Positions 10,754 to 23,252 are shown, numbered from the stretch's first letter. The stretch is DNA of 64,000 nucleotides from Nilaparvata lugens (GCF_014356525.2 NC_052509.1:30212436-30276435); one strand, 5' to 3'. Notes: generated by a model from the letters alone, not told the origin. Numbers and translations: made by a program.

Positions 10754-13726
10754 CTACCCCCGCAGACACGCCAACAAAATCCGCTTGACCACCACCCCAA
10801 AGCGAGCACGCCCATCAATGGCCCGGACAGAAGCAGGAAGATTATTCCACAGCCTACAACCAGTGACAGTAAATGATCTCTCAAAAGTCGTCGTTCTATG
10901 AATGGGAAAAGCTAGCAGCAATTTGCCATGCCTTGTTGCACGTTCACCGATCTCAGACAGGAATCTGAAGCTCCCAGACAGATAAGATGGAAATTTGGTT
11001 TTGATTATTGAGTGAAGCAGAGTCAATATGTGCAAAGTACGAAGATCATTCAATTTTAGGAGAGATAGCTGTACATAAAAAGATGTAACATGATCAAATC
11101 GTCTAGCATTGAAAATAAATCGAATACAATAGTTCTGAGTACGCTGCAGTCGGTTAGAGAGCTCAACAGTCATGTCGTTGATGACAGTGTCGCAGTAGCT
11201 GAAGTGAGGCAGCACAAGAGTCTTGACCAGCATGATCTTGATGTTGAGTGGAAGAAACAGGGCAAATCGTTTCAAGCTATGGATGCAAGCAAACACCCTC
11301 TTACAAACAATCTCAACCTGATTGAGCCATGAGAGTGCTTTAGAGATAACAAGACCAAGGTTTATAACACTCTCAGAATACTCCAACTCAATGCCATTCA
11401 ATCTCAACCTTGGAACATTCTGAGCTCTGAATCGGTTATGAGTCACAATGATACTGTGTGTCTTACCTTCATTCAATCTCAATGCATGATTATATGCCCA
11501 GCCACTAATAGCATCAATATCAGAATTCATCTGCTCGACACATGCATCAGACTCACCTGCAGAGAAATGTTTATAGATCTGAAGATCATCAGAATACAGA
11601 TGATATTTGCAGTGTTTTATGCATTTTGCGATGTCATCGATGTGGATAGAGAAGAGAAGAGGCCCAAGAACAGAGCCTTGGGGGACTCCTCGGGTTACAT
11701 TTCTCCATGAAGAGACCTCATTATTGGCCCTGACACACTGTTGGCGATTCGACTAGTAGGACTCGATCCATTTCACACAACACTCTCCAAAACCAAGATT
11801 TCTTAATTTCAGAAGGAGGAGTGGATGATGAACACAGTCGAACGCCTTTGAAAAATCGAATAGTGTCAGAATAGTACCCTGACTACTATCCATAGCTGAC
11901 CTGATATCCTCAGTAACTTTGAGCAGAGCAGTGGTCGTACTGTGACGTGTGCAGAACCCAGACTGAAAGGTGGACAGAAGATGGAAACGTTCTAGAAAAA
12001 CAGAAAACTGCTGATGAACAAGTTTCTTGAGACATTTAGACAGAGCTGGGAGAATACTGATAGGCCTCAGATCTGATAATGATTTAACTGAAGAGCATTT
12101 GGGCAGAGGTGAGACTAAGGCTGATTTCCAAATTGAGGGGAAAAAGGACGATTCCAGAGATTTATTGAAAATTATCATAAGAATAGGCAAGGTGAAGGGA
12201 AAAGTATCTTTGATGAATTTGATAGGTATGCAATCAACTCCAACTGCATTGCTTGTCATTCCAATGATTATCCTCATTACATCAGCTTCAGTCACAGGAG
12301 AAAAGGAGAGCTGCTGAGCAGGAACTACATGAGGCACCGCTCTTAGCCTGTTCAAGTGGTCATGAGCACCGGACAGGTCAACAGGATTATCAGTAAAGTT
12401 ATCATTGATATCATCTAAATTGAAAGGTATATTATGGTGAACATGTGATCTTCCAATACCCAAGTTTTTCAATTTCGACCATACCGTTCTAGTAGGCTGC
12501 TTGCCAGAAAGAGAGTGGTAATAGAACCTGACCTTGGCATTTCTAATCTCCTGCTGGGTTTTGTTTCGAAGCCGCTTATACTCCGCCCAATCCACCACAG
12601 ATTTTGAGCGTTTGGCTCTACGCAGAGCAGCGTCTCTCATCATCTGCAATCTACGGATTTCCTGGCTGAACCAGGGTGCAGGCTTTTTATTTACTCTTTT
12701 CGTGACCATAGGAGCATGCCTGTCATACAAGAGAAGTGGAAAACTGTTCAACCTGTCGACCATCTCCTCGACATTATCTGTGAGAATGACTTCATGCCAA
12801 GGAATAGAGGCAGCATCAAACCTAAAAGCACTTATATCCAGGCACCTATAGTTTCTATATGTGATGAACTCCTGCTTTGGTTTCGGCGGGTGCAGTCTGT
12901 AGGCACAGAACACAAGGTCATGTTTGGAGAGCCAAGAAGCCGGGAGTTGACCGTGTTTCGCAACTAGATTCACATCACTGACAGCAACCACATCTAACCA
13001 AGTTTCTGCAGTTGCTGTATGGTGTGTCGCCTGCATTGGTAATATTGTTATATCACAGCTATTAAACATTGAAATAAAATTTTTACTATTTACAGAAGCT
13101 AAATCGAGTAGATTTGTATTGAAGTCACCCATGACAATGATATGTCTTTAGTGAGTCATCAAATTCAACATAGATACCTCAAATTCAGCAAGTGATCTAA
13201 TATCAGGAGCTTTATAACAAACACATACAAGCACATGCACACCACTCACAGAGACATCCAAAAACATGAATTCAGATACACTCGCTACTGAGTTATCAGA
13301 CACATGTAAAACAGAAACAGGTAGATGAGTTCCCACATAAACCGCTACTCCACCACCTCCCTTATGCGAACGGTCATTCCTGAACAGCGCGTAGCCATTC
13401 AATTCCACACTCTTATCACTTATGTGTGGCTTCAGCCAAGTTTCAGATACAAGAATCACATCAATCAACTGGGAATCAAAAATTGATCTGAATTCATCAA
13501 TGTGACACAAAAGCGACTGGGCATTTACGTGAGCTACCTTCAGCAAGCCAGAGCAATGTGAGAGAGCTTGAGAGAGATCACAAGCCGCCTGAGATGATGG
13601 AGCGCGCCGGCCCGGGGAGGCACTGTCAGGGACCACTGCGACACGTCGCGACGGGACCGCGCCAGCAGCGAGCAGAAGGCAAACACAACAGGCATAGCGA
13701 GCTAAACATACACACACAACACACAC
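10754..13726 (-). pseudogene. LINE ORF2: AP endonuclease - reverse transcriptase, two nonsense codons
   Basis: This polyprotein would nick target DNA and copy the element RNA. The N-terminal part is an APE-type endonuclease: the LKVAHVNAQSL strand, SETWLKP, and MGDFNT after the first stop. The RT follows, with PLPKCSSVKSLSDLRPISIL, FDFSKAFDCVHH (first catalytic Asp), [13 protein letters not shown] and the active-site box YSDD near 11600, where YADD is usual. A thumb/C-terminal region ends at 10754. In-frame stops lie at 13148-13150 (TAA) and 11753-11755 (TAG). The frame is otherwise continuous for 991 codons. The start is uncertain: an alanine/cysteine-rich leader precedes the endonuclease. 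Confidence 0.92.
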
Positions 13727-13740
13727 TCAAGCATACATAA

Positions 13741-14962
13741 CTATTCAAAATAATCGTGAAGTACAAAAAAAGTAAATACCCCAGGGGATGAGTCATATTT
13801 GACTCCTAAGTAGACTGAGAATAATTCATGATAATTAGTGGGTATCAAGAAAACTATGAGAGTAGAATAGGATAAGCCCATATTATACAGTATTTCCAAT
13901 ATCCTAATGATAATTTTCCAGATAATCAATTAAAAAATATATACTGTACATACATGGATGAATAAAAATATATGAAAGACCGACAACATTACTATGAAAT
14001 ACTCAGACATAGCCTAACTATAAATGGGTCCTCGGTTAAATAATAGATATTGATAAATAGATTAATATTATCAAAATAATTCATTTTAGTAAGCCATAAA
14101 TCCATATATACCTGAAAGAGAAATTGAAATACTATAATCTATATTCATTCCACTTTGAAGGAATTTCAGAAAATAATACTGATAATAAAATCCTCACAGA
14201 CAACAATAAATTGATAAGTAGTTGGTGGGCGTTTAATAAATATTCAGTAACAAAAAACAACTTTGCAATGACATAAGATCGGAAAACTGATAACGGCCAG
14301 AAAAAAAAATACGTGGAGAAAGATTGATGAGATAACTTTACTAAATGAAATATGGTAGATCACTGATATTCAAAATAGTCTTGCTGGAATGTTATGAAAT
14401 AGAACTATGATACGTGAATTGAATAAAAAATCGTGATTGTATTGATAAATTGTACAATGAGTCTATCAGCACAAATCGTAAAAAAACCCAATTTGAATGA
14501 AGCAAAGTGCAGAAGAGAATATAGTTACCTAATGTGAAAAAAAAATTATCTCAATAATGTCAAACTAAGATAGGCTATACAACATCAACCGCAAGTTGTC
14601 AGGTCTAATCGTCATCAGTGCTATTTATCATAATTAATTCAGGAAGTTGGTCCATTGGAAAATCTGAAGCAAGACCAGCATCAAGTGCATAATATCCTCA
14701 CGTCTTTCAATTTGAGAAGAGAGAGAAAAAAATAAAACCATAATAATTGAGAGAACATTTGCAAAATAGTGAGTAAGTATGATAAGTAAAATAACAATAA
14801 GTAAATAAGAAGCAAGTCCAGCATATTATTAAATACATATATACTCACGTCTCTCAATCTGAGAAGAGAGAAAAAAAAAAATAAAACCATAATTGAGAGA
14901 ACATTTGCAAAATGATGAGTCTATATAAGCCAATTCAATGAATCAAAATATGTAATCATAAG
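13741..14962 (-). other. LINE inter-ORF spacer with an internal direct duplication
   Basis: A 1.2-kb AT-rich spacer between ORF1 and ORF2 with no credible gene. Two related copies of a segment of about 90 bp (about 14690-14775 and 14838-14915) share CTCACGTCT, GAGAAGAGAGA and AATTGAGAGAACATTTGCAA. The spacer is long for this kind of element and could include an unrecognised insertion. Confidence 0.55.
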
Positions 14963-15772
14963 TTAGTCGAGATCACTGAGGCTAACCGCAGAACGAATAA
15001 CCCTTCGCTCACCGTCACCAACAATCCATTTTACAATTCCATCGCTGGACCATACATTTGCGAAACCATATCTCGCCGCCGCTGCCTTGTACAACTCAAG
15101 TCTAAACTTTGTCAAGTCTTCTTTAATTGTAATATTGGTGCCTTTCAACAGCCTTTTCTTCTCAAAAACTCGCCGTCTCTCCCTCTAACCAGCAAAGCGC
15201 ACAATGATAGGCCTGGGGCGCGCCACACCACCCGCATCCGGAGGCTGCTTCTTGCCGACTCTATGCGAGCGTTGGATCTGCTCCACCGTCATAGTGTCCA
15301 GTTCAAGATTACTCTTGAAAACCTCGAGAAAAAGTTGATCGGTATCTTCATTAGGCTTCTCTGGAATGCCGAAGACTCTCAGATTTGTGCGCCGCTGATA
15401 TTGTTCAAGATCATCAGTGCGATGCTGTAACTTAGCATCAAGAGTCTTTACCTGTTCAGTAAGAGCTGTCACATTCTCCTTCAAAGCTGTCAATTCCTGC
15501 CGCGTAGCCCTGAGTGCAGTCGATATTGACTCATCGATAACTTTCTTGAGTCGATCGGATATTTTTGTCACCAAACTATCGATTATATCATCGTTCGATA
15601 AAACTTTAGTGATGCACGCGTCGACAAATGCCGAGTCAACTTTCGGAGCCATAGCTTCATCAGACCGGACAAAGTTCACAGATAAAGAGCTTTCAATTTT
15701 ATTCACTGAATCTGAACGAAGCCTAGATCTAAGATTCTTTGGAGTATTCGACATACGAAAAACAGTTTGCAC
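14963..15772 (-). pseudogene. LINE ORF1: coiled-coil / RRM nucleic-acid chaperone, one nonsense codon
   Basis: The product would coat the element RNA. A helical coiled-coil segment (LTALKENVTALTEQVKTLDA) is followed by a transposase_22-like RRM region (RRTNLRVFGIPE, RSHRVG, RPIIVRFAG). A C-terminal domain (ITIKEDLTKFRLELYKAA, WIVGDGERRV) completes it. A TAG at 15185-15187 interrupts the frame just after VRFAG, and the same frame continues 12 codons later. The first ATG (15772) or the one at MSNTPKNLRSR, five codons on, could be the start. It lies upstream of ORF2 on the same strand. Confidence 0.9.
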
Positions 15773-15960
15773 ACATTCACTGCCAAGTCCAATTGGGAAT
15801 TAGAGAACACCAGGAGATCCACAAGAATAAGACGGAAACACTGGTACCACACAACTCAAATTTAACTTAAAAAAACCCAACAAATACAACGATATTTTAA
15901 GGAGCCAAACAGAACTGCTCTTCACTACTCAATCATTACCCCCACTCCCATGATGGTGGT

Positions 15961-16769
15961 CATTATTGGCAGAAATTTTTATATCGCTTGTTATTCAGTT
16001 ATTGTGAGAAATATCGGATTGGTTTTACCACCAAAGTGTTCAAAATCAACCAAACAATGATGTTCGAGAGAATCATCTCATTTCGACCACTCTTTTCATT
16101 ATCTATTGAACTTGGAACCGTTTTGGACGATTTAGCCTGTGGTACTTTTCTGTAACTTGTGTAATCCTGAATGATTGAATAAATAAATAATGTTTTCATG
16201 GGGTAAGCTTATCATCCTTCTTCAGTTTCTGAACATCGTTTTGTTGTGAAAAATTTACCCCTTTTGACTTCCTCTTAGCTCTCATGAAGAACTACATAGT
16301 GAAGATTGCAACAACTGACCGATTCATAAATTCATGTTACTGGCCATCTTCAATTTTATAATACCGCAATTATCATTTTTTACAATTACATGATAACTCA
16401 AAGAAAATTGTCCAATTCCGTTTATAAATATCTGATCCACTTCAATCAATCACGTATCAATTTGAAATTTCTCAGATGATTCATGACAAGGTACCTAGAA
16501 TACATGTATTCTAGGTACATTCATTCATGAATTTTTTTCTCAATTACAACTTTACAATTGAAAATTTTCCACATCTTGGAGAAACATGTCTATTTAACAT
16601 GACATTTGTTCGCCATTTAAACTTTTCCATCTTTGAAGGTCTTCTTCCATATTTATAATCGAAATTTCCTTTTTAAATATTCCTGACATATGAATGTGAA
16701 TACATTCAGCCCCAAACCCCTCTCCCCTTCCCGCCCATACCTAATTCCCATAAATTTCTTCTTTATAGA
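15961..16769. other. No gene seen
   Basis: AT-rich sequence between the LINE and a MITE. It holds one perfect 28-bp palindrome at 16491-16518 and otherwise nothing I can name. Confidence 0.55.
16491..16518. repeat. Perfect 28-bp palindrome
   Basis: The half-site GTACCTAGAATACA is followed immediately by its reverse complement, with no spacer. It could be a cruciform, a dimeric protein site or chance; the context gives no hint. Confidence 0.93.
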
Positions 16770-17063
16770 GCAGAACCATAGAGAAACATTAGCATAAGTA
16801 GATATCCCATGGTATAGGGCGTTTATGTCGCAACTTTTACTGGTATCTCAAGCCGACTACTGTTGATTATTGTCGAATTCTACTGTTTTGTTGGGGTGAG
16901 AGTGTATGAACGTCACAATATGAGAGACCACCAGCAGTGTCACACAGCTTCACGGGAAAGAATTACATGAATACTATCGGCTTGAGATAACAGTAAAAGT
17001 TGCGACATGAACGCCCTATACCATGGGATATCTACTTATGCTATTGTTTATCTATGGCAGAAC
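16770..17063. mobile_element. Foldback MITE with about 85-bp TIRs and a 7-bp target duplication
   Basis: The element (16777-17056, 280 bp) has terminal arms of about 85 bp, including GATATCCCATGGTATAGGGC and its inverse, with only a few mismatches. The flanking GCAGAAC at 16770-16776 and 17057-17063 is a 7-bp direct repeat consistent with target duplication. It has no coding capacity. Superfamily is uncertain: 7-9 bp duplications occur in hAT- and Mutator-like families. Confidence 0.85.
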
Positions 17064-17116
17064 ATAGTTATTATCATTGGAAACAAGAATATATTATTGT
17101 AGATCACAAAAAATCA

Positions 17117-18378
17117 TTATAGTCCGGGCGCGAATGTCATGAATAAGAAACTCCGTGGTCATTTTCGAGTAACAGCCATGGAAGATGTCTCAATTTTTTC
17201 GTTAGGTCTAGCATAATAAGGATCTTGATGATCATGAGTCGAAATCACAGGCAAACACCTCGGAAACAAGATGACCGCCAAAATTTTCAGGGTTTTTCTA
17301 TATCACTTGTATTTCAGTAATCGTTGAAGATATTCAACCGTTTTTTTAGACGAAAATATTTTAAAAATCTTTCTCTACAATTTTTTCTCATAAAATTCTC
17401 CTCAAAATATTTTGATATTTTTCAGTTATAACCTTCAAAAGCCCAAATAACTTTTTTACTTTCCTTGCCCTATTACCATAGGTAAGGAAAGTATTGCTTT
17501 CCAAAAAAAATTAAGGTACCCTAATTTTCAGTTTTCTATACGTTTCAAGGTCCCCTGAGTCCAAAAACATGATTTTTGGGTTTTGGTCTGTGTGTGTGTA
17601 TGTGTGTGTGTGTGTGTAAGTGTGTATGTCTGTGAACATGATAACTCCATTCCTAATTTACCGAATGACTTGAAATTTTAAACTTAAGGTCCTTATACCA
17701 GGAGTATCCGACAATAAGAAATTCAATTCAAGATGGCGGGAAAAATGGTGGATAATTACTAAAAAACCAAGTTTTTCACGGTTTTCTCAAAAACGGCTCC
17801 AACGATTTTCTTCAAATTTATACCATGGATAGACATTTATAAGCCCTATCAACTAACATGAGTCTCATTTCTGGAGAAATTCCAGGAGCTCGGTAATATT
17901 ATTGAGAAAAATGGCTGATAATCACTAAAAAAACATGTTTTTCACGATTTTCTCAATAATGACTTGACCGATTTTTTTCAAATTCATACCCTGTTTAGTT
18001 ATTCATCGGCTCTATTAACTGGAATGAGTCTCCTTCCTGGGAAACTAATGGGGGGTCCACCCCATCCTTGAGAAATGGACTTTGTACCCTCCTTCTCGTG
18101 CATAAGGTAGGTAGGTAGAGCAGTTCACAAAAAGAACACATAGTCGAGATATTTCATCTGTAGAACAGCTGTTTTGACGACTTTTAAAAAATATCGAATT
18201 TCACAATTTACACAAAGGAGAAAGTACTCTGGAAACAATTATAGCTACACATAATATACAGAAGTCTGATCATAGTTTCAAATATGAGCAAGGAAAGTTG
18301 TGTGAGTGTACCACACCAGATTCTTTGTGCAAGAGATTCAAAAATGACCACGGAATGACATTTGCACCCGGACTATTA
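17117..18378. mobile_element. Non-autonomous DNA element with TTA duplications and a nested repeat
   Basis: The ends TAGTCCGGGCGCGAATGTCAT (17120) and the inverse of TAGTCCGGGTGCAAATGTCAT (ending 18375) are imperfect TIRs. Both continue inward through CCGTGGTCATTTT. TTA at 17117-17119 and 18376-18378 fits the 3-bp duplication of PIF/Harbinger-type elements. No transposase frame is present. Inside, about 17455-18305 carries a second repeat whose ends are ACTTTCCTTGCCC and the inverse of ACTTTCCTTGCTC. That segment includes a TG-rich microsatellite near 17588-17630. Confidence 0.7.
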
Positions 18379-18395
18379 CAGAACATCAAATTTCA

Positions 18396-18714
18396 TTGTT
18401 GTCCTGCGAGTATTTCGCAACTGATTACTTGAAACATATTCTCTTCCGCAATTTCAACTTTCTTATGAATAAAAATGAAAAGTATAAAGAATGTAGCCGA
18501 CATTTTGCTGGAAAGTGGCTGTTTATTTAGATCACACAGATACACACAATACAGTAATATAGAGATGGCACTACTTCAAGTAGGCGGCAAAATAGAAATT
18601 TCTCCAACACTCCTCCTTGATTTAAATTTTTATTCTCAAGAGGAAAAAAAAGTAAAATCATCAGATTATAAGCAAATGAAATTATGAAATGAAAACAAAA
18701 GTAAAACAAAATCA
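18396..18714 (-). other. Probable copia 3' LTR remnant and polypurine tract
   Basis: Downstream of the copia RNase H (minus strand), a purine-rich AAGGAGGAG is followed by TGTTGGAGAAATTTC at about 18609, the usual order of polypurine tract and LTR start. AATAAACAG in this stretch could be the LTR polyadenylation signal. I cannot define the outer LTR end; ...GACAACA near 18396 is a guess. No second LTR is found in the window. Confidence 0.4.
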
Positions 18715-20739
18715 CACAATAATATTTATACCATTTCTCATTTTTGAAAATTTCTCATATGACAGAGCTTTAGTTAGGATGTCACTCAGATTTTCTTCAC
18801 TTTTTACATACTTGATGGTTGATATACCTTTACATACAACATCTTCAATAAAATGAGCCTTTATATCTATATTGTTACTCCTTTAACCATTCTTAAAATT
18901 TCTAGTCATTTGTATGGCAGCTTGATTATCAATAGATAAATAAGTTTTACATTTATTGTAACCTTAGTCATTAGCAATGCCTTTCAAATTAATTAATTCT
19001 GTGGCTGTAGCATACTTGCAGCAGCCAAATATTCAGCTTCTGCAGTTGACAGAGCAATACAATTCTGTTTTCTTGAAAACCATGATACAGGATTCCCAGC
19101 AAATAAAACTACACAACCACTGGTACTTTTCCTATCAAGTTTATCACCTGCCAAATCTGCATCACCATAACACTGTAATAATTCAGATGAATTCAATTGA
19201 AGAGTGAGACTATTATCCTGTGTTTCTTTCAGATATCTTGAAATCCTTTTTCCTGCTTCCCATACTTTTTCACTCGGTTTCTCAGTAAATCTACTCAAAT
19301 AACTAACACTGAATGCAATTTCAGGTCTTGTACTTGTTGCAATGTTCATGAGGCTTCCAATCAATTTACGGAAAGAAACATCAATTATTTCATCATTAAT
19401 TGACAGATTCAAATCTTTTTCCATAGGAGTTTTCATACCTTCACAATCAAGCATCTGAAATTTGTTGAGTATTTTCTTTATGAATTTTGTTTGAGACAGT
19501 TTCAAACCATTAACGCTTCTCCTGAGTTCTATGCCTAGAAATTGTGATATTTTCCCCATATATGTTTGGCATTGAATTTTTCTTGCAAATTTATAATCAC
19601 ATTTTCGGAATTACCAGCAATCAAAATGTCATCAACATGAACTAACATATTCACATCATCAGAAATATACAAACAGTAATCATAATCAGATCGTTTGAAA
19701 CCAAGTTTATTAGCAAAGTTATTAAATTCATCATTCCAACATTTGGGCGATTCCCTGAGTCCATACAGTGCTCTATTCAATTTCAAAACTTTATTTTTAT
19801 CATGATTAGTTCCTTCTGGTGGCAGAATATAAACTTCAGTATTGAGTTTCCTATTCAGAAAAGCTTATGGAATATCCATTTGAATCATCTTTTGTTTTCT
19901 CAATAATGATACATTTAAAAACACCTAATACAACTCATTCTAGCAACAGGAGCATAAATATAGTTTCCCTTATCCTCAACTTGAAATCCCTTAGCTACTG
20001 ATCTGGCCTTTCTAATTCCATTATCCTTTTTCCTAAAAACCCATTTCATTTCTTTGGCTTTCTGTCCTTCTGGCAATTCTACTGGTGTCCAAGTATTCAA
20101 CTTTTGTAATCCATGAATCTCTTTATCAATTGCTTCTTTCCATTCTTTTTGTTTCATTGCTTCTGTGAATGTTATAGGTACTTCATCTGACTCCACATAC
20201 AAAGCAATCTCTTCATTACACTCAGTAAAATATCGACTTGGTTTTCTTAAAAGCTCTCTTGATCTAAGATTTAGATTATTTTCTTCCACTTTTTTCTCAT
20301 AATCTTGTTGATTCACATTAGAATTTTCATCATTCATGAGATTTCCATTACACAAGTCTTCTCCATTATTCTCTGTTTGTTCTTGATTTCTGTCTACGTT
20401 ATCATTACATAGTTCTCTCTCATAATCTTGTAATGTCCTTTCTCGATTTCTTTCAACATTTTCAGTACAAAATTCTTTCTCACTATTTTGTGAAATTAGT
20501 TCTCGATATAAATCAATACTTACTTTTGAATCAAAATTGTCACTTCCAGGGGATTTATTTTCATTGAGAAGTGCATCTCTAGTAACTACTATTGATTTAT
20601 TTACTATGTCTATTAGCCTGTGATTATTTGATTTCCCATCATAGCCTATTAGTATCATTTTCTTTGATTTAGAATCCAGTTTCTTCCATCCACAATCCGG
20701 TGTCCACAATCCCACTAGAAGACCTCCATTTTTGTTCAA
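18715..20739 (-). pseudogene. Ty1/copia pol fragment (RT and RNase H), frameshifted and 5'-truncated
   Basis: These are polymerase remains of a copia LTR retrotransposon. From the upstream side they comprise an integrase-to-RT linker ending in the RVT_2 start (KQKEWKEAIDKEIHGLQKL, MKWVFRKK, 20739-19915). Next come RALYGLRESPKCW and LVHVDDILIAG with the YxDD-equivalent VDD (19786-19535), then the RT end and RNase H with DRKSTSGCVVLFAG and CIALSTAEAEY (19559-18993). The RNase H tail continues in broken frames to about 18715 (KYVKSEENLSDILTKAL). At least two frameshifts and several stops interrupt it. Gag, protease and integrase core are missing because the element is cut at about 20740. Confidence 0.9.
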
Positions 20740-21189
20740 GTACTTATTTTAAAAAAATATGTAGACATATCACTTGCAAGATCCTCCTTCCAAACAAGCT
20801 CCCCTACCACCCCCTATGCTGCCGCCCCCCGCCGCCCTGCTACTTTTGGCAAGCAGAATATCTTATAGCTTTGAAGCTTGATGTTTATTACTTTACCGGT
20901 TATGTAATGTAAGTAGATTGATGGTTTTATTTCTTGCATTAGAAAAAGTGTATAGCAAAAAGTATGTAGTATTACTTCTTATCTATAGAAGGAAAATGTA
21001 TGGAATGTTGTTTTAACAATGAATGGAACTTTATGCTGAGGTACTCTGGATTGCGAGAGAAGCCAAATGAAAGCTTGTTTACATCTGTACTGACCTACCC
21101 TAATCTTTTTTCTTCTTCTTCTCTCATCTACCTTTTTTCTTCTTCTTCTCTCGGCTGCTAACTCAAACAGGTTCTCAGTTTCTTGCTCA
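20740..21189. other. No gene seen (left margin of Polinton A)
   Basis: The stretch contains a short CCGCC-rich patch near 20820, possibly a repeat fragment, and otherwise AT-rich sequence. It must include the junction between the truncated copia element and Polinton A, but I see no terminal inverted repeat that marks it. Confidence 0.45.
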
Positions 21190-22205
21190 CATCAAGACCT
21201 AGTCTTTTTATTGTTCAGAGTCATATTATAGTCATCGTATCTTTTCAAGAGTCTAGTTTAGAGCAGCCTATTTGAAAGTGTCTCATCATATTTCACCTCA
21301 GGTTCTGAAATGTTAATCATTTTAAAAAACTCATTTATCATGTGATAATCTGGTAGCCCCCTCTCTTGTAGACTTTTCCAATCGAATGTTTTTGATGCAG
21401 TAAGACACTAACTAATCAAATAATGAGTAAATTTAATTATTTCTGTGTGTAGTTTTTCTATGAAAATATTATTATCAAAAATAATATCACCCATGCTATC
21501 TCTCACAACTTGTAGCATCATATTTAGATCTCCAATACTAACAAGTTGTGCTCTCTCAATATAAAACTCTTTTCTTGATATAAAATTCAATTTCTCATTA
21601 TTACTTATGTATGCTGAATTTAATTTCTCCTGAAAATCTCTGTTTTCATATACTAATTCTGGAAAAATACTTTTAATTGTTTCTACTGTAGACGCGTGGT
21701 TTTACAGAACATGAATAAGTGCGTGGGGTACAGTTGTATCCCAAGATTAGTATATTGATTTATCATCCTGTTGTTTGACACTGCATCCTGTAGTATTTAA
21801 ATTTCCTAAGCTTACCAATGTTGCTTTTTCAATATTAAACTCTTTTCTTGATATAAAATTCGATTTCTCATTATTACTTATATATGCTGAATTTAATTTC
21901 TCCTGAAAATCTGTATTTTCATATTCTCATTCTGGAAAAATACTTTTAATTGTTTCTACTGTCGTATTTAAATTTTCTAAGCTTACCAATGTTGCTTTTT
22001 CAATATTAAACTCTTTTCTAGATATAAAATTTGATTTCTCATTATCAAACAAATCTCTTACAGCTGCTTTAAAGTTCAACTGAATATTTTTAGTTTCCTT
22101 TTCTAGCATATCTACTTTAGAATTACTTGTATTTATTATATTAGTTCTATACTGATTAGCAGAATTCCTGTTAATAAGCATTCGTCCAAACTTATCAATA
22201 CTCAT
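21190..22205 (-). pseudogene. Polinton A fibre-like / MSIDKFGR protein, decayed
   Basis: The start MSIDKFGR at 22205 is, to my recollection, the usual opening of a family of long, fibre- or stalk-like proteins of arthropod Polintons; that is memory, not a search. A coiled-coil-like region follows, and then repeated modules containing NFISRKEF(N/Y)IE(K/R)A and STVETIKSIFPE, present up to three times (about 22040, 21850 and 21590). The modules reflect a tandem duplication of roughly 200 bp with an extra 100-bp segment at 21692-21795. Frames are broken several times. The start lies about 30 bp from the retrotransposon LTR, directly downstream of the displaced end of the PW-type gene. Confidence 0.5.
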
Positions 22206-22238
22206 TATTATAATCTTGCTTATATTATATATCCAAAC

Positions 22239-23237
22239 TGTGCCTGACCTTTTTAAAAGATGATAAAGAAGATAATTTTGAATAAAATTTAGAATTTAGA
22301 AATAGGCAGACACATCTAGAAAATACCTGAGTCTATACCTAATTCATGCAGGTGAACGGGCTAGAGTCAAGAAAACTTCAATCAATCTTGCCATGCCCAA
22401 TTTAATAGGTTCATACTATAGAATAACACTACAATTTGGAATAATTGAAAAATACAAACAGATTCAATAAGCATTGGCAACTAAAAGCGAACAACAGAAA
22501 CAACGATTTCATGTTACTTTGTTGACATTCTTCATCTGATTTGGGGGCGCATTACTATCCTTGGGGATAGGGGAAGTTGGTTTGGGGACACACATGAACC
22601 ACTTAGCGGTTATTTGAAGAAACAATTATTCGTACATGATGAAGAAACACAATTAAACCTTTCAGGACATGGCACTACCAGAAAATTTAAACTTAAATAA
22701 AAATAAAACTAGCTCCTACATTGACTAATGATATAAACTTGCCCAAAAATGGCGAAACATAATGACTACATCTTTACTCTCATAGTGCTCCTAGCAAAGT
22801 GTCCTCTGAAACGTAGTCTGGTCTCGCGGCTGGGGAATCGCCCCACTACTGTATTTAGAAACAGGTCTCCTATTGGGCGAAGGGAATCAATTTGACCAAT
22901 CGTCGCGTGGCTTCTAGAGCCTTTGGATCAAATAGTAACTGCAAAATCGGTAGTTTGTTATAATTTCAATGCTTGCTGTTTTCCAGCTTATTGCACTCCA
23001 TGTCGCGACAGGAAGGCTACGTTTTAGAGATAATTCCATAATCTACATTCCTCGACAACTCGGAGCCACAATTTTTGAATATCTATCATGGGAAACTCGA
23101 AGTCACGGCCGTTCATAATAGTTTATAATTTAAATAATTTATTTTGCTAACTCACAATAATGGCTCTAGTCTATTGCGTATTAAATTTACTATTATAACT
23201 TGGGAAAAGGCCTGAATTAAAAATAGTGCTCAGCACA
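22239..23237 (-). repeat. 3' LTR of the gypsy-like element
   Basis: Starts TGTGCTGAGCAC on the minus strand and ends ...GTCAGGCACA, the TG...CA form. It is collinear with the LTR at 43540-44736 apart from point differences and one internal deletion of about 190 bp near 22565, where the other copy has extra sequence. Confidence 0.85.
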
Positions 23238-23252
23238 CTCCCCCTCCTCACG
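23238..23252 (-). other. Polypurine tract
   Basis: The minus strand reads GAGGAGGGGGAG directly before the LTR start TGTG. This is the position of the plus-strand primer of an LTR retrotransposon. Confidence 0.75.

Larger units (their letters stand above)
10440..15960 (-). mobile_element. Non-LTR retrotransposon (CR1/jockey superclade type), nearly full length
   Basis: On the minus strand the order is 5' UTR (from about 15.95 kb), ORF1 (15772-14963), a long spacer, ORF2 with endonuclease and RT (13726-10754), and a 3' UTR. The 3' UTR contains AATAAAGG and ends in a short TCATTTTCAT-type tail near 10440. All lesions I found are in-frame stop codons: one in ORF1 and two in ORF2, with no frameshift over about 3.8 kb of coding sequence. 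Outer limits are approximate because I found no convincing target duplication. Confidence 0.85.

Noticed and set aside
22239..23237. Solo LTR
   Set aside because: A polypurine tract abuts its inner side. The far LTR has the matching orientation, with gag next to it. The Polinton reading frame continues from one outer flank to the other. It is better read as the 3' LTR of one nested element.
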